Origin: Streptomyces canus
GTDB lineage: Bacteria; Actinomycetota; Actinomycetes; Streptomycetales; Streptomycetaceae
DNA: 64,000 nt
Assembly: GCF_001514145.1 (NCBI RefSeq)
Contig: NZ_KQ948661.1
Location: 434,001-498,000 of the forward strand
Reading direction: 5' to 3'
Both the position numbers and the translations under genes were made by a program. How positions within the stretch are numbered: position 1 is the first letter of the stretch; every line of letters starts with the position of its first letter. The notes beneath the pieces are model-generated. The model had not been told where the DNA came from, did no database searches, and saw nothing but the letters and a program-made list of their open reading frames with translations. Of the stretch, positions 1 through 6,790 are shown piece after piece.

Positions 1-53
1 GACCGGCAGGAGCACGATGCGACGGCCGACGGGGAGCGGAGGGCGCCCGATGA
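1..53 (+). CDS. C-terminal end of an upstream gene (partial)
   Basis: An open frame enters from the left edge and stops at TGA 51-53, leaving only about 16 Ala/Gly/Arg-rich residues in view. The stop overlaps the ATG of the next gene in an ATGA arrangement. That is the usual junction between a permease gene and its ATPase gene in ABC operons. The residue composition is not diagnostic, so reading it as a ModB-type permease tail rests only on the neighbour. Confidence 0.4.
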   Translation, partial: PAGARCDGRRGAEGAR

Positions 54-1141
54 TCGAGAAGACCCAAGCCACCGCCCCCGGCATCCGCCCCGGCACCGCC
101 CCCGACGGCCTCGACGCACGTCTCGTGGTGGACCGCGGGGTCTTCCGCCTCGACGTCTCGCTCACCGTCGCTCCCGGCGAAGTGGTCGCCCTCCTCGGCC
201 CGAACGGTGCCGGAAAGACCACCGCCCTGCGCGCACTCGCCGGTCTGACCCCGCTCACCGACGGTCATCTACGGCTGGACGGCACCGCGTTGGAGCGCAC
301 GCCGCCGGAATCCCGTCCCGTCGGCGTCGTCTTCCAGGACTATCTGCTCTTCCCGCACCTCACCGCCCTCGACAACGTCGCGTTCGGCCCGCGCTGTCAG
401 GGCGCGAGCAAGGCGGTGGCGCGGGCCCGGGCCGCCGCATGGCTGGAGCGCATGGGTCTCGCCGCCCACGCGGGCGCCAAGCCCCGCAAGTTGTCCGGCG
501 GCCAGGCCCAACGTGTGGCCCTGGCCCGCGCGTTGGCGACCCACCCCCGGCTGCTGCTCCTCGACGAGCCCCTGGCCGCCCTCGACGCCCGCACCCGGCT
601 CGAGGTCCGTGCCCAACTGCGGCGCCACCTGGCCGAGTTCGAGGCCGTCGCCGTACTCGTCACGCACGACCCGCTGGACGCCATGGTCCTTGCCGACCGT
701 CTGGTGGTCGTCGAGCACGGCGAGGTCGTCCAGGAGGGCGCCCCGTCCCACATCGCCCGCCATCCGCGCACCGACTACATCGCCCAGTTGGTCGGCCTGA
801 ACCTCTACCGGGGCGAGGCCGACGGTCACACGGTCCGCCTCGAAGCCGGACCCGCGCTCACCACCACGGACGACCTCTCCGGACCCGTGTTCGTCGCCTT
901 CCCGCCGAGCGCCGTGACCCTCTACCGTGAACCGCCCGCCGGCTCCAGCGCCCGCAACCACTGGCGCTGCGAGGTGGCCGGCCTGGAGACCCACGGCGAC
1001 CAGATCCGCGCCGACCTCAGCGGCGAGCTCCCCCTCGCAGCGGACCTCACCACGGTGGCCGCGGCGGAACTCGACCTGCACCCGGGCGCGGAGGTCTGGG
1101 CGGCGGTGAAGGCGGCGCAGACGCACGCGTATCCCGTCTGA
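50..1141 (+). CDS. modC: ABC transporter ATP-binding protein, molybdate type (ModC-like)
   Basis: ATP-hydrolysing subunit of an ABC importer at the cytoplasmic face of the membrane, probably for molybdate. Visible motifs are Walker A GPNGAGKT at residues 50-57, a Q-loop in VFQDYLLFPH near 95-104, the signature LSGGQ near 148-152, Walker B LLLLDEP near 168-174 and the switch His in VTHD near 206. The last 100 residues look like the TOBE substrate-sensing domain of ModC proteins. The length (363 aa) is normal. I chose ATG 50 because it overlaps the upstream TGA and has a GGAG-containing stretch before it; an in-frame ATG at 17 lies inside the upstream gene. Sulfate or thiamine importers have similar ATPases, so the substrate is inferred. 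Molybdate supply would suit the two molybdoenzymes in this window. Confidence 0.8.
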   Translation: MIEKTQATAPGIRPGTAPDGLDARLVVDRGVFRLDVSLTVAPGEVVALLGPNGAGKTTALRALAGLTPLTDGHLRLDGTALERTPPESRPVGVVFQDYLLFPHLTALDNVAFGPRCQGASKAVARARAAAWLERMGLAAHAGAKPRKLSGGQAQRVALARALATHPRLLLLDEPLAALDARTRLEVRAQLRRHLAEFEAVAVLVTHDPLDAMVLADRLVVVEHGEVVQEGAPSHIARHPRTDYIAQLVGLNLYRGEADGHTVRLEAGPALTTTDDLSGPVFVAFPPSAVTLYREPPAGSSARNHWRCEVAGLETHGDQIRADLSGELPLAADLTTVAAAELDLHPGAEVWAAVKAAQTHAYPV

Positions 1142-1212
1142 GACGGCTCCGGGTGACCGGTCCCTGTTCACCCGAACGGCCGCCCGGAGAAGCTGCCCGG
1201 TCTGCCTCTTCC

Positions 1213-1225
1213 TAGCGTGAGGGCA
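1213..1225 (+). promoter_or_regulatory. Possible promoter for a leaderless transcript
   Basis: TAGCGT at 1213-1218 resembles a Streptomyces -10 box, and seven bases on lies ATG 1225. Such spacing often gives a transcript starting at the A of the ATG. No good -35 box is visible at the right distance (around 1190-1195). It is therefore unclear whether translation starts at 1225 or at the downstream sites described below. Confidence 0.3.
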
Positions 1226-1267
1226 TGCAGCGTGCGCCCGGCCGCAGCACCGCAGGAGGAGCAGACC

Positions 1268-1321
1268 ATGACCCCGGCCCCCCTCGACCACCCCTGCGCC
1301 GCGGCGTCGGCCGTCCGATGA
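1268..1321 (+). CDS. 17-codon leader ORF coupled to the next gene
   Basis: A short frame of 17 codons starts at ATG 1268. A strong ribosome binding site (AGGAGGAG) lies about seven bases upstream. Its TGA at 1319-1321 overlaps the ATG at 1318 of the following frame as ATGA. The peptide (MTPAPLDHPCAAASAVR) has no recognisable domain. The layout suggests a translated leader that hands ribosomes to the downstream Cys-rich protein. The alternative is that the downstream frame starts at ATG 1225 and this peptide is not made. Confidence 0.4.
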   Translation: MTPAPLDHPCAAASAVR

Positions 1322-1524
1322 CGGCCGCGGACCCCACCCCCGCGCTGCGCTGCGCGAGCCGGTACTCCGGCCCTCGGGACGGCGAGGAGTGCGGGGCCCG
1401 CGCCCGGTTCGAGATCTCCTGTCACGCGCGGCCACCGCTGCTCGTGTGTCCTCAACACCTGGGCCCCGCACTGCTGTTGGCCGAAGGTGTGCTGTGGCCC
1501 CCGGAGATCAGACTGGTGCGGTGA
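1318..1524 (+). CDS. Small Cys/His-containing protein, unknown function
   Basis: A 68-residue product if it starts at ATG 1318; starting at ATG 1225 in the same frame would give 99 residues. Four cysteines (in RCAS, EECG, ISCH and LVCPQH) and nearby histidines could form a small zinc site, but no known finger spacing is matched. ATG 1318 overlaps the stop of the upstream 17-codon frame, which favours it as a coupled start. I do not recognise the family. It lies downstream of the ABC ATPase on the same strand, separated by about 80 bases, so it may have its own promoter. Confidence 0.5.
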   Translation: MTAADPTPALRCASRYSGPRDGEECGARARFEISCHARPPLLVCPQHLGPALLLAEGVLWPPEIRLVR

Positions 1525-1569
1525 GCTGCCGACGGGTGAGCGGGTCCCGCCGGCACACGTGGGCCGCGC

Positions 1570-2013
1570 TCAGCCCTTCGTCAACGTGACGTCCTGCTGC
1601 GCGGCCGCGTGGAAGAGGGGCAGCGGGAGGCCGCCCTCGGGGCTGAGTTCCATGAGGGTGGCCTCGACGTGGGCCTGGCCCGGTTCCAGGGCGTCGGAGC
1701 CGGGCTTGCCGGTGTTCTCCCAGCTGTGCTCCACGCCGTCGCACACCGCGCGGGTGCCGCCGATGCCGTGTCGGAGCAACGGGGAGCTCTGGCTCACGGA
1801 GGAGCTCACGAACACGGGACCCGTACTGTCGGCGCAGCGGTAGGTACCGGACAGGGTCACGGTGCCGTCCTCGGCGATACGGCCGACGGAGCCGACGGTG
1901 ACGGTGTCGGACGGGTCGGCGCTCGCGGGCGGCGCCGGGGCTGCCAGCAGGAACAGCGCCGCACCGGCAGCGGTGGCGAGGGCGGAGCGCAGGAGCAGGG
2001 GGCGGACGGACAT
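1570..2013 (-). CDS. Secreted DUF6299 family protein
   Basis: A 147-residue exported protein of unknown function. The N-terminus is a Sec-type signal peptide: a basic start (MSVRPLLLRS), an Ala/Leu-rich core and a likely cleavage site after PPASA near residue 32. The mature part is beta-rich in appearance, with two cysteines (in YRCADS and AVCDGV) that could form a disulfide outside the cell. This pattern matches DUF6299, a family I know only from actinomycete genomes. The start ATG at 2013 has a GGGAGA ribosome site. It is divergent from the DUF5999 gene, with about 240 bases between them. Confidence 0.65.
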   Translation of the reverse strand: MSVRPLLLRSALATAAGAALFLLAAPAPPASADPSDTVTVGSVGRIAEDGTVTLSGTYRCADSTGPVFVSSSVSQSSPLLRHGIGGTRAVCDGVEHSWENTGKPGSDALEPGQAHVEATLMELSPEGGLPLPLFHAAAQQDVTLTKG

Positions 2014-2254
2014 GGTGAGTCTCCCGGTCGAGTGGAATGGGGGCCTCCACTGCTACCGGGAACACGCGCCGACGGCCGTGATCGTCACTCCTTTGGTGGC
2101 GAGTCCGCACCGAGCGTCGTGGAACCGTCAGCGAGTTGTCCGCGTGTTGTCACGCTTCACGCTGGACCGTTCCGATGAGTTCGCGACGGGCGCATGGTCT
2201 ACCCATACGGATACGGACCCCATGGGGACGGTCCCACCAATGTGGAGGTGCGCC

Positions 2255-2449
2255 ATGTGTTCTCACCGGTCTTCGTGCGCTTCGTCCGACAGCACCACCC
2301 CGCACATCGTCGCGGCCCATCCCGAGCAGGGCTGGAACCTGCTGTGCAACGGCGCGATCGTCTTCGACGACAGCGGCGAGCTGCTGCCCGACGGCCGGAT
2401 CGTCGCGCCGCACCGGGTACCGGCCGGACAGCTGGCCGTCGCCGCCTGA
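2255..2449 (+). CDS. DUF5999 family small protein
   Basis: A 64-residue protein of the DUF5999 family, common in Streptomyces and without known function. The family signature is visible: two cysteines near the N-terminus (MCSHRSSC), then VAAHPEQGWNLLCNG, then a segment with GELLPDG and an IVAPHR end. The three cysteines and several histidines suggest a metal or redox site, but this is inference. ATG 2255 follows a GGAGG ribosome site with six bases of spacing. The 210 bases between this gene and the convergent RidA gene show nothing I can name. Confidence 0.7.
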   Translation: MCSHRSSCASSDSTTPHIVAAHPEQGWNLLCNGAIVFDDSGELLPDGRIVAPHRVPAGQLAVAA

Positions 2450-2659
2450 TCAGTTCCCCGCGATGAGTTCCCGCAACGGGGAGGCGCGGCGCTCCGGCTG
2501 TTCCTCGGCGAGAGGCGTCCGCGAGCCCTCGGCCTCCAGGGGTCACCCCTGCGGGAGAAGTCCGGCCGGGCGACGCCGCCGCAGCCACCCGCAGCGCCCG
2601 CAGCCGACCGATCCCGACCGGCAGTCCGAGCAACTTTCCGACCCCCGGCGCGGGTCACG

Positions 2660-3058
2660 CTAGGGCAGCACCGCGAAGCCGTCGAGCTCCACCGCCGCCT
2701 GGTCGTCCCACAGCCGTACGACCTCCACGACCGCCATCGCGGGGTAGTCCCGGCCCGCCGACTCCCGCCAGATGCGGCCCAGTTCAGGGGCGTGGGCGCG
2801 GTAGGCGACGATATCCGTGGCATAGACGGTGACGCGGGCGAGGTCGGCCGGCGTGCCACCGGCGGCCGCCAGGGCGGTGAGGAGGTTGTCGAGCGCCTTC
2901 TCGAACTGCTCCGGCAGGGATTCCCCGACCACCTTGCCGTCGGCGTCGAGAGCGGTCTGCCCCGCGAGGAAGACCACCCGGGACCCGGTCGCGACGACCG
3001 CGTGCGAGAAGCCGGTGGGCGGGGACAGTTCGGGTGGATTGATGCGCTCGGCGGTCAT
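2660..3058 (-). CDS. RidA (YjgF/YER057c/UK114) family enamine/imine deaminase
   Basis: A 132-residue RidA-family protein. Members are small trimeric cytoplasmic proteins, and many hydrolyse reactive enamine or imine intermediates to ketones plus ammonia. Family features seen are the NPP start of the fold, FLAGQTALDADGKVVG, an internal VTVYATDI segment and RDYPAMAVVEVV. The last includes the conserved Arg-x-x-Pro-Ala region of the active site. It lies 16 bases after the acyl-CoA dehydrogenase on the same strand and is surely co-transcribed. Here it probably removes the amino group from an aminocyclohexene-carbonyl-CoA intermediate, which is the main reason I favour an anthranilate (2-aminobenzoate) substrate for the cluster. 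A general protective role cannot be excluded. Confidence 0.8.
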   Translation of the reverse strand: MTAERINPPELSPPTGFSHAVVATGSRVVFLAGQTALDADGKVVGESLPEQFEKALDNLLTALAAAGGTPADLARVTVYATDIVAYRAHAPELGRIWRESAGRDYPAMAVVEVVRLWDDQAAVELDGFAVLP

Positions 3059-3074
3059 GAAGCCTCCATCGGCT

Positions 3075-4226
3075 CTACGGTTCTACGGCTTCCCCGGCCT
3101 TCACGGTCGCCCGTTCCGCGTACAACTCCTTCGCGATGATGCCCCGTTGCACCTCGCTCGCCCCTTCGTAGACGCGCGGAGCGCGCACCTCCCGGTACAG
3201 GTGCTCCAGCAGATGACCGCGCCGCAGTGCGCGGGCGCCGTGCAGTTGGACCGCGCTGTCGACGACGTACTGCGCGGTCTCGGTCGCGAGCAGCTTCGCC
3301 ATCGCCGCGCGCTTGGGCACATCAGGGGCGCCTTCGTCGTACGCCGTCGCCGCCGCGTACACCATGAGGCGGGCCGCATCCGTGCGCAGGGCCATTTCGG
3401 CGACCGTGTGCGCGACGCTCTGCAGGTCCCTCAACTTGCCGCCGAAGGCGTCCCGTCGGGAGGTGTGCGCAAGGGTCGCGTCCAGCGCCGCCTGTGCCAT
3501 GCCGACCGCGAAGGCGCCGACGCTGGGCCGGAAGAGGTTGAGGGTGCCCATGGCGACCCGGAAGCCGCGGTCGGCCTCGCCGAGGACGTCGTCGGCGCTC
3601 ACCGGCACGGCGTCGAACGCGAGGGCGCCGATGGGATGCGGGGAGAGCATGTCCAGGCCGGTACCGCTGAGCCCGGGGCGGTCCGCGGGCACGAGGAAGG
3701 CGGTCACCCCGCGGGCGCCGGCGTCGGGGGTGGTCCGCGCGAAGACGGTGTAGAAGTCGGCCTCGGGGGCGTTGGAGATCCAGCACTTCTCCCCGGTGAG
3801 CCGCCAGCGGGAGGGGCCGTCGGGGACGGCGGACAAGGACAGCGCCGCCGCGTCCGACCCCGCCCCCGGCTCGCTCAGCGCGAACGCGGCCACCGCGCTG
3901 CCCTCGCTCACCGCCGGCAGCCAGCGCTCCCGCTGGGCCGGAGTGCCGTACGCGTGGACGGGGTGGGCGCCGAGGCCCTGGAGGGCGAGGGCCGTCTCGG
4001 CCTCCGTGCAGGCGTACGCGAGGGATTCCCGCATCAGGCACAGATCCAGCGCGCCGGAGGTGAACAGAAGCTCCAAGAGGCCCAGTTGGCCCAGCTCAGC
4101 GACCAGTGGACGGTTCACACGGCCCGGCTCGCCCTTCTCCGCGAGCGGGCGCAGCCGTTCCGCGGCGAGGGTGCGCAGCTGCGCACACCGGGCGGTCTGG
4201 GACGGTTCGAGCGAGAATGCGGGCAT
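3075..4226 (-). CDS. Acyl-CoA dehydrogenase
   Basis: A 383-residue FAD-dependent acyl-CoA dehydrogenase that oxidises an acyl-CoA thioester to the enoyl-CoA and passes electrons to ETF. Typical segments are FALSEPGAGSD near 150 (FAD-binding loop), GEKCWISNAPEADFY near 175 and QLHGARALRRGHLLEHLYRE near 330. The C-terminal YEGASEVQRGIIAK carries the expected catalytic-type Glu in the YEG motif. The start ATG 4226 has an AGGGGA ribosome site. It is the first gene of a two-gene operon with RidA, read from a promoter whose -35 overlaps the TGAC-N4-GTCA operator. In this setting it likely acts on ring-derived cyclohexene- or pimeloyl-type CoA esters, not ordinary fatty acids. Confidence 0.85.
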   Translation of the reverse strand: MPAFSLEPSQTARCAQLRTLAAERLRPLAEKGEPGRVNRPLVAELGQLGLLELLFTSGALDLCLMRESLAYACTEAETALALQGLGAHPVHAYGTPAQRERWLPAVSEGSAVAAFALSEPGAGSDAAALSLSAVPDGPSRWRLTGEKCWISNAPEADFYTVFARTTPDAGARGVTAFLVPADRPGLSGTGLDMLSPHPIGALAFDAVPVSADDVLGEADRGFRVAMGTLNLFRPSVGAFAVGMAQAALDATLAHTSRRDAFGGKLRDLQSVAHTVAEMALRTDAARLMVYAAATAYDEGAPDVPKRAAMAKLLATETAQYVVDSAVQLHGARALRRGHLLEHLYREVRAPRVYEGASEVQRGIIAKELYAERATVKAGEAVEP

Positions 4227-4259
4227 TGCCGGTCCCCTCTCTCGACAGGGCCCTACGAC

Positions 4260-4301
4260 AGTATCGCGTGCCGTTGACTGTCGTCACCAACACGATACGC
4301 T
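4260..4301. promoter_or_regulatory. Divergent promoter with TGAC-N4-GTCA operator (probable PaaX-family site)
   Basis: The inverted repeat TGACTGTCGTCA lies at 4275-4286. On the minus strand, -35 GTGACG (4287-4282) and -10 GATACT (4265-4260), with a 16-base spacer, point to the acyl-CoA dehydrogenase. On the plus strand, -35 TTGACT (4274-4279) and -10 TACGCT (4296-4301), spacer 16, point to the CoA ligase. The operator covers both -35 boxes, as expected for a repressor. The 14-base block TTGACTGTCGTCAC recurs at 9990-10003 before the hydratase gene. The PaaX-type regulator inside the cluster is the obvious candidate ligand. Confidence 0.65.
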
Positions 4302-4361
4302 CCTTGTGCGAGCCCACCATCGACGCCCACAAGGCGGCCCACGGCAAGGGGGCGACCCGCC

Positions 4362-5954
4362 ATGAACGTCTCGGCCCACGTCGACACTTTCGCGCGCGAC
4401 CACCTCCCGCCCCCCGACCGGTGGCCGGAGCTCCGTTTCGACCTTCCGGAGCTGCGTTACCCCGATCGGCTGAACTGTGCCGCCGAGCTGCTGACGGGCC
4501 CGCCCGACGACCGCCCGGTGTTCCACACCCCGGCCGGGGACACATGGACGTACGGCACACTGCGTGCCCGCGTCGACCGGCTCGCGCATCTGCTCACCGG
4601 CGACCTCGGAGTCGTCCCCGGCAACCGTGTCCTGCTGCGCGGCCCGACCACCCCCTGGCTCGCGGCCTGCTGGCTGGCGGTGCTGAAGGCGGGCGCGGTC
4701 GCCGTCACGGTGCTGGCCCAGCAGCGGCCGCACGAGCTGGCCACGATGTGCGAGATCGCGCGCATAGAGCACGCCCTGTGCGACATCCGCGCCGTCGACG
4801 ATCTCGCCAAGGCCGAGATACCGGACCTGAGGATCACGACGTACGGCGGCGACGCCCCCGACGACCTCCTCAACCGCGAGGCCCCCGGGATGCCGTACCC
4901 CACCGTGCAGACCGCGGCCGACGACGTGGCGCTGATCGCTTTCACCTCCGGGACCACCGGGCGGCCCAAGGGCTGTATGCACTTCCACCGGGATGTGCTC
5001 GCGATAGCCGACACCTTCTCCAAACATGTGCTCAAGCCACATGTGGACGATGTCTTCGCGGGCAGTCCCCCGCTCGGTTTCACCTTCGGACTCGGCGGCC
5101 TGGTGATCTTCCCGATGCGCGCGGGCGCCAGCTCGCTCCTGCTCGAACAGGCCGGTCCCCAGCAGCTGTTGCCGGCCGTCGCCGAGCACCGGGTCTCGGT
5201 CCTGTTCACCGCCCCCACCGCCTACCGCGCGATGCTCGACGAACTCGACGCGTACGACATCTCGTCGCTGCGCCGCTGTGTCTCCGCGGGTGAGAACCTG
5301 CCCGCGGCCACCTGGCGGGCCTGGCAGGAGCGGACCGGGCTGGGGATCGTCAACGGCATCGGCGCCACCGAGCTGCTGCACATCTTCATCTCCGCCGCCG
5401 ACGAGCACATCCGGCCCGGGACGACCGGGGTGCCCGTACCCGGATGGCACGCGCGCGTGGTCGACGAGACAGGTCGGGACAGGCCCGACGGCGAGCCCGG
5501 CCTGCTCGCCGTGCGCGGTCCCGTCGGCTGCCGCTATCTCGCCGATCCCCGGCAGCTGGAGTACGTGCGGGACGGCTGGAACATCACCGGCGACACATAC
5601 ATCCGCGAGAGCGACGGGTACTTCCGCTATGTGGCCCGCGCGGACGACATGATCATCTCCGCCGGGTACAACATCGCCGGGCCGGAGGTCGAGGACGCCC
5701 TGCTGCGGCACCCGGACGTGGTCGAGGCGGCCGTCGTGGGGCGGGCCGACGAGGCACGCGGCCAGGTGGTCGTGGCCTTCGCCGTCCTCAAGGAGGGCGC
5801 CGAGCGGGACGCCGAGGCGCTGCGCGCCTACGTCAAGACCGAACTGGCGCCCTACAAGTGCCCGCGCGAGATCGTCTTCCTGGACGCGCTGCCGCGCACG
5901 GCGACCGGCAAACTCCAGCGGTTCAGGCTGCGCACCGATGGTGACCAGCAGTGA
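4362..5954 (+). CDS. Aromatic acid-CoA ligase (2-aminobenzoate/benzoate-CoA ligase type)
   Basis: A 530-residue acyl-adenylate-forming enzyme that activates a carboxylic acid with ATP and CoA. The AMP-binding P-loop FTSGTTGRPKG is at about 194-204. The GATE-type adenine motif (GIGATELLH) follows near 330, the hinge with GWNITGDTY near 405, and the C-terminal catalytic Lys in RTATGKLQRF near 522. The start (MNVSAHVDTFARDHLPPPDRWP) and overall length fit the benzoate/2-aminobenzoate-CoA ligase subgroup. It is divergent from the acyl-CoA dehydrogenase operon and 15 bases upstream of the PaaX-type regulator, which is probably on the same transcript. The substrate (anthranilate, salicylate or benzoate) cannot be read from sequence by eye. 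The fused monooxygenase and RidA gene favour 2-aminobenzoate. Confidence 0.75.
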   Translation: MNVSAHVDTFARDHLPPPDRWPELRFDLPELRYPDRLNCAAELLTGPPDDRPVFHTPAGDTWTYGTLRARVDRLAHLLTGDLGVVPGNRVLLRGPTTPWLAACWLAVLKAGAVAVTVLAQQRPHELATMCEIARIEHALCDIRAVDDLAKAEIPDLRITTYGGDAPDDLLNREAPGMPYPTVQTAADDVALIAFTSGTTGRPKGCMHFHRDVLAIADTFSKHVLKPHVDDVFAGSPPLGFTFGLGGLVIFPMRAGASSLLLEQAGPQQLLPAVAEHRVSVLFTAPTAYRAMLDELDAYDISSLRRCVSAGENLPAATWRAWQERTGLGIVNGIGATELLHIFISAADEHIRPGTTGVPVPGWHARVVDETGRDRPDGEPGLLAVRGPVGCRYLADPRQLEYVRDGWNITGDTYIRESDGYFRYVARADDMIISAGYNIAGPEVEDALLRHPDVVEAAVVGRADEARGQVVVAFAVLKEGAERDAEALRAYVKTELAPYKCPREIVFLDALPRTATGKLQRFRLRTDGDQQ

Positions 5955-5969
5955 TCCACACGAACTAAG

Positions 5970-6782
5970 ATGATCAACGTGTCCGACCAGCATGCACCAC
6001 GGTCTCTCATCGTCACGCTCTACGGAGCCTACGGCCGCTTCATGCCGGGCCCCGTGCCCGTCGCCGAGCTGATCCGGCTGCTGGCCGCGGTCGGCGTGGA
6101 CGCCCCCTCCGTACGCTCGTCGGTGTCCCGCCTCAAGCGGCGCGGCCTGTTGCTGCCGGCCCGCACGGCACAGGGCTCGGCCGGGTACGAACTGTCGCCG
6201 GAGGCCCGTCAGCTGCTCGACGACGGCGACCGGCGCATCTACGCGGTGACCCCGCCCGAGGACGAGGGCTGGGTGCTCGCGGTGTTCTCGGTGCCGGAGT
6301 CGGAGCGGCAGAAGCGGCACGTGCTGCGTTCCCGGCTGGCCGGACTGGGTTTCGGCACGGCGGCCCCCGGGGTGTGGATCGCCCCGGCGCGACTGTACGA
6401 GGAAGCCCGGCACACCCTGCAGCGGCTGCGGCTCGACCCGTACGTCGACTTCTTCCGCGGCGAGCATCTCGGCTTCGCCGCGACCGTCGAGGCGGTGTCC
6501 CGCTGGTGGGACCTGGCCGCGATCGCCAAGGAGCACGAAGCCTTCCTCGACCGCCACGCGCGCGTGCTGCACGACTGGGAGGACCGGGCCGACACCCCGC
6601 CCGCGGAGGCCTACCGCGACTACCTGCTCGCCCTCGACTCCTGGCGCCATCTCCCCTACTCCGACCCCGGCCTGCCCGCCCCGCTGCTCCCGGAGGACTG
6701 GCCGGGCCGGCGGGCGGCGGCCGTGTTCCGAGGCCTGCACGAGCGACTGCGGGACGCGGGCGCCGCCTTCGTCGGTCTGTGA
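5970..6782 (+). CDS. PaaX family transcriptional repressor
   Basis: A 270-residue regulator related to PaaX, the phenylacetyl-CoA-responsive repressor. The N-terminal 80 residues form a winged helix-turn-helix (PRSLIVTLYGAYGRF, then VRSSVSRLKRRGLL as recognition region). The central part has the family's EDEGWVLAVFSVPES and RLAGLGFGTAAPGVWI, and the C-terminal third has the HDWE and DYLLALDSWRHLPYSDPGLP segments. ATG 5970 follows the ligase stop by 15 bases; a GTG at 5979 is possible. No strong ribosome site is visible, so translation may be coupled to the ligase. It likely binds the TGAC-N4-GTCA sites at 4275 and 9991 and is released by an aromatic acyl-CoA, thereby also controlling itself. 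Convergent with the next gene, 8 bases apart. Confidence 0.8.
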   Translation: MINVSDQHAPRSLIVTLYGAYGRFMPGPVPVAELIRLLAAVGVDAPSVRSSVSRLKRRGLLLPARTAQGSAGYELSPEARQLLDDGDRRIYAVTPPEDEGWVLAVFSVPESERQKRHVLRSRLAGLGFGTAAPGVWIAPARLYEEARHTLQRLRLDPYVDFFRGEHLGFAATVEAVSRWWDLAAIAKEHEAFLDRHARVLHDWEDRADTPPAEAYRDYLLALDSWRHLPYSDPGLPAPLLPEDWPGRRAAAVFRGLHERLRDAGAAFVGL

Positions 6783-6790
6783 TCCCAGGC

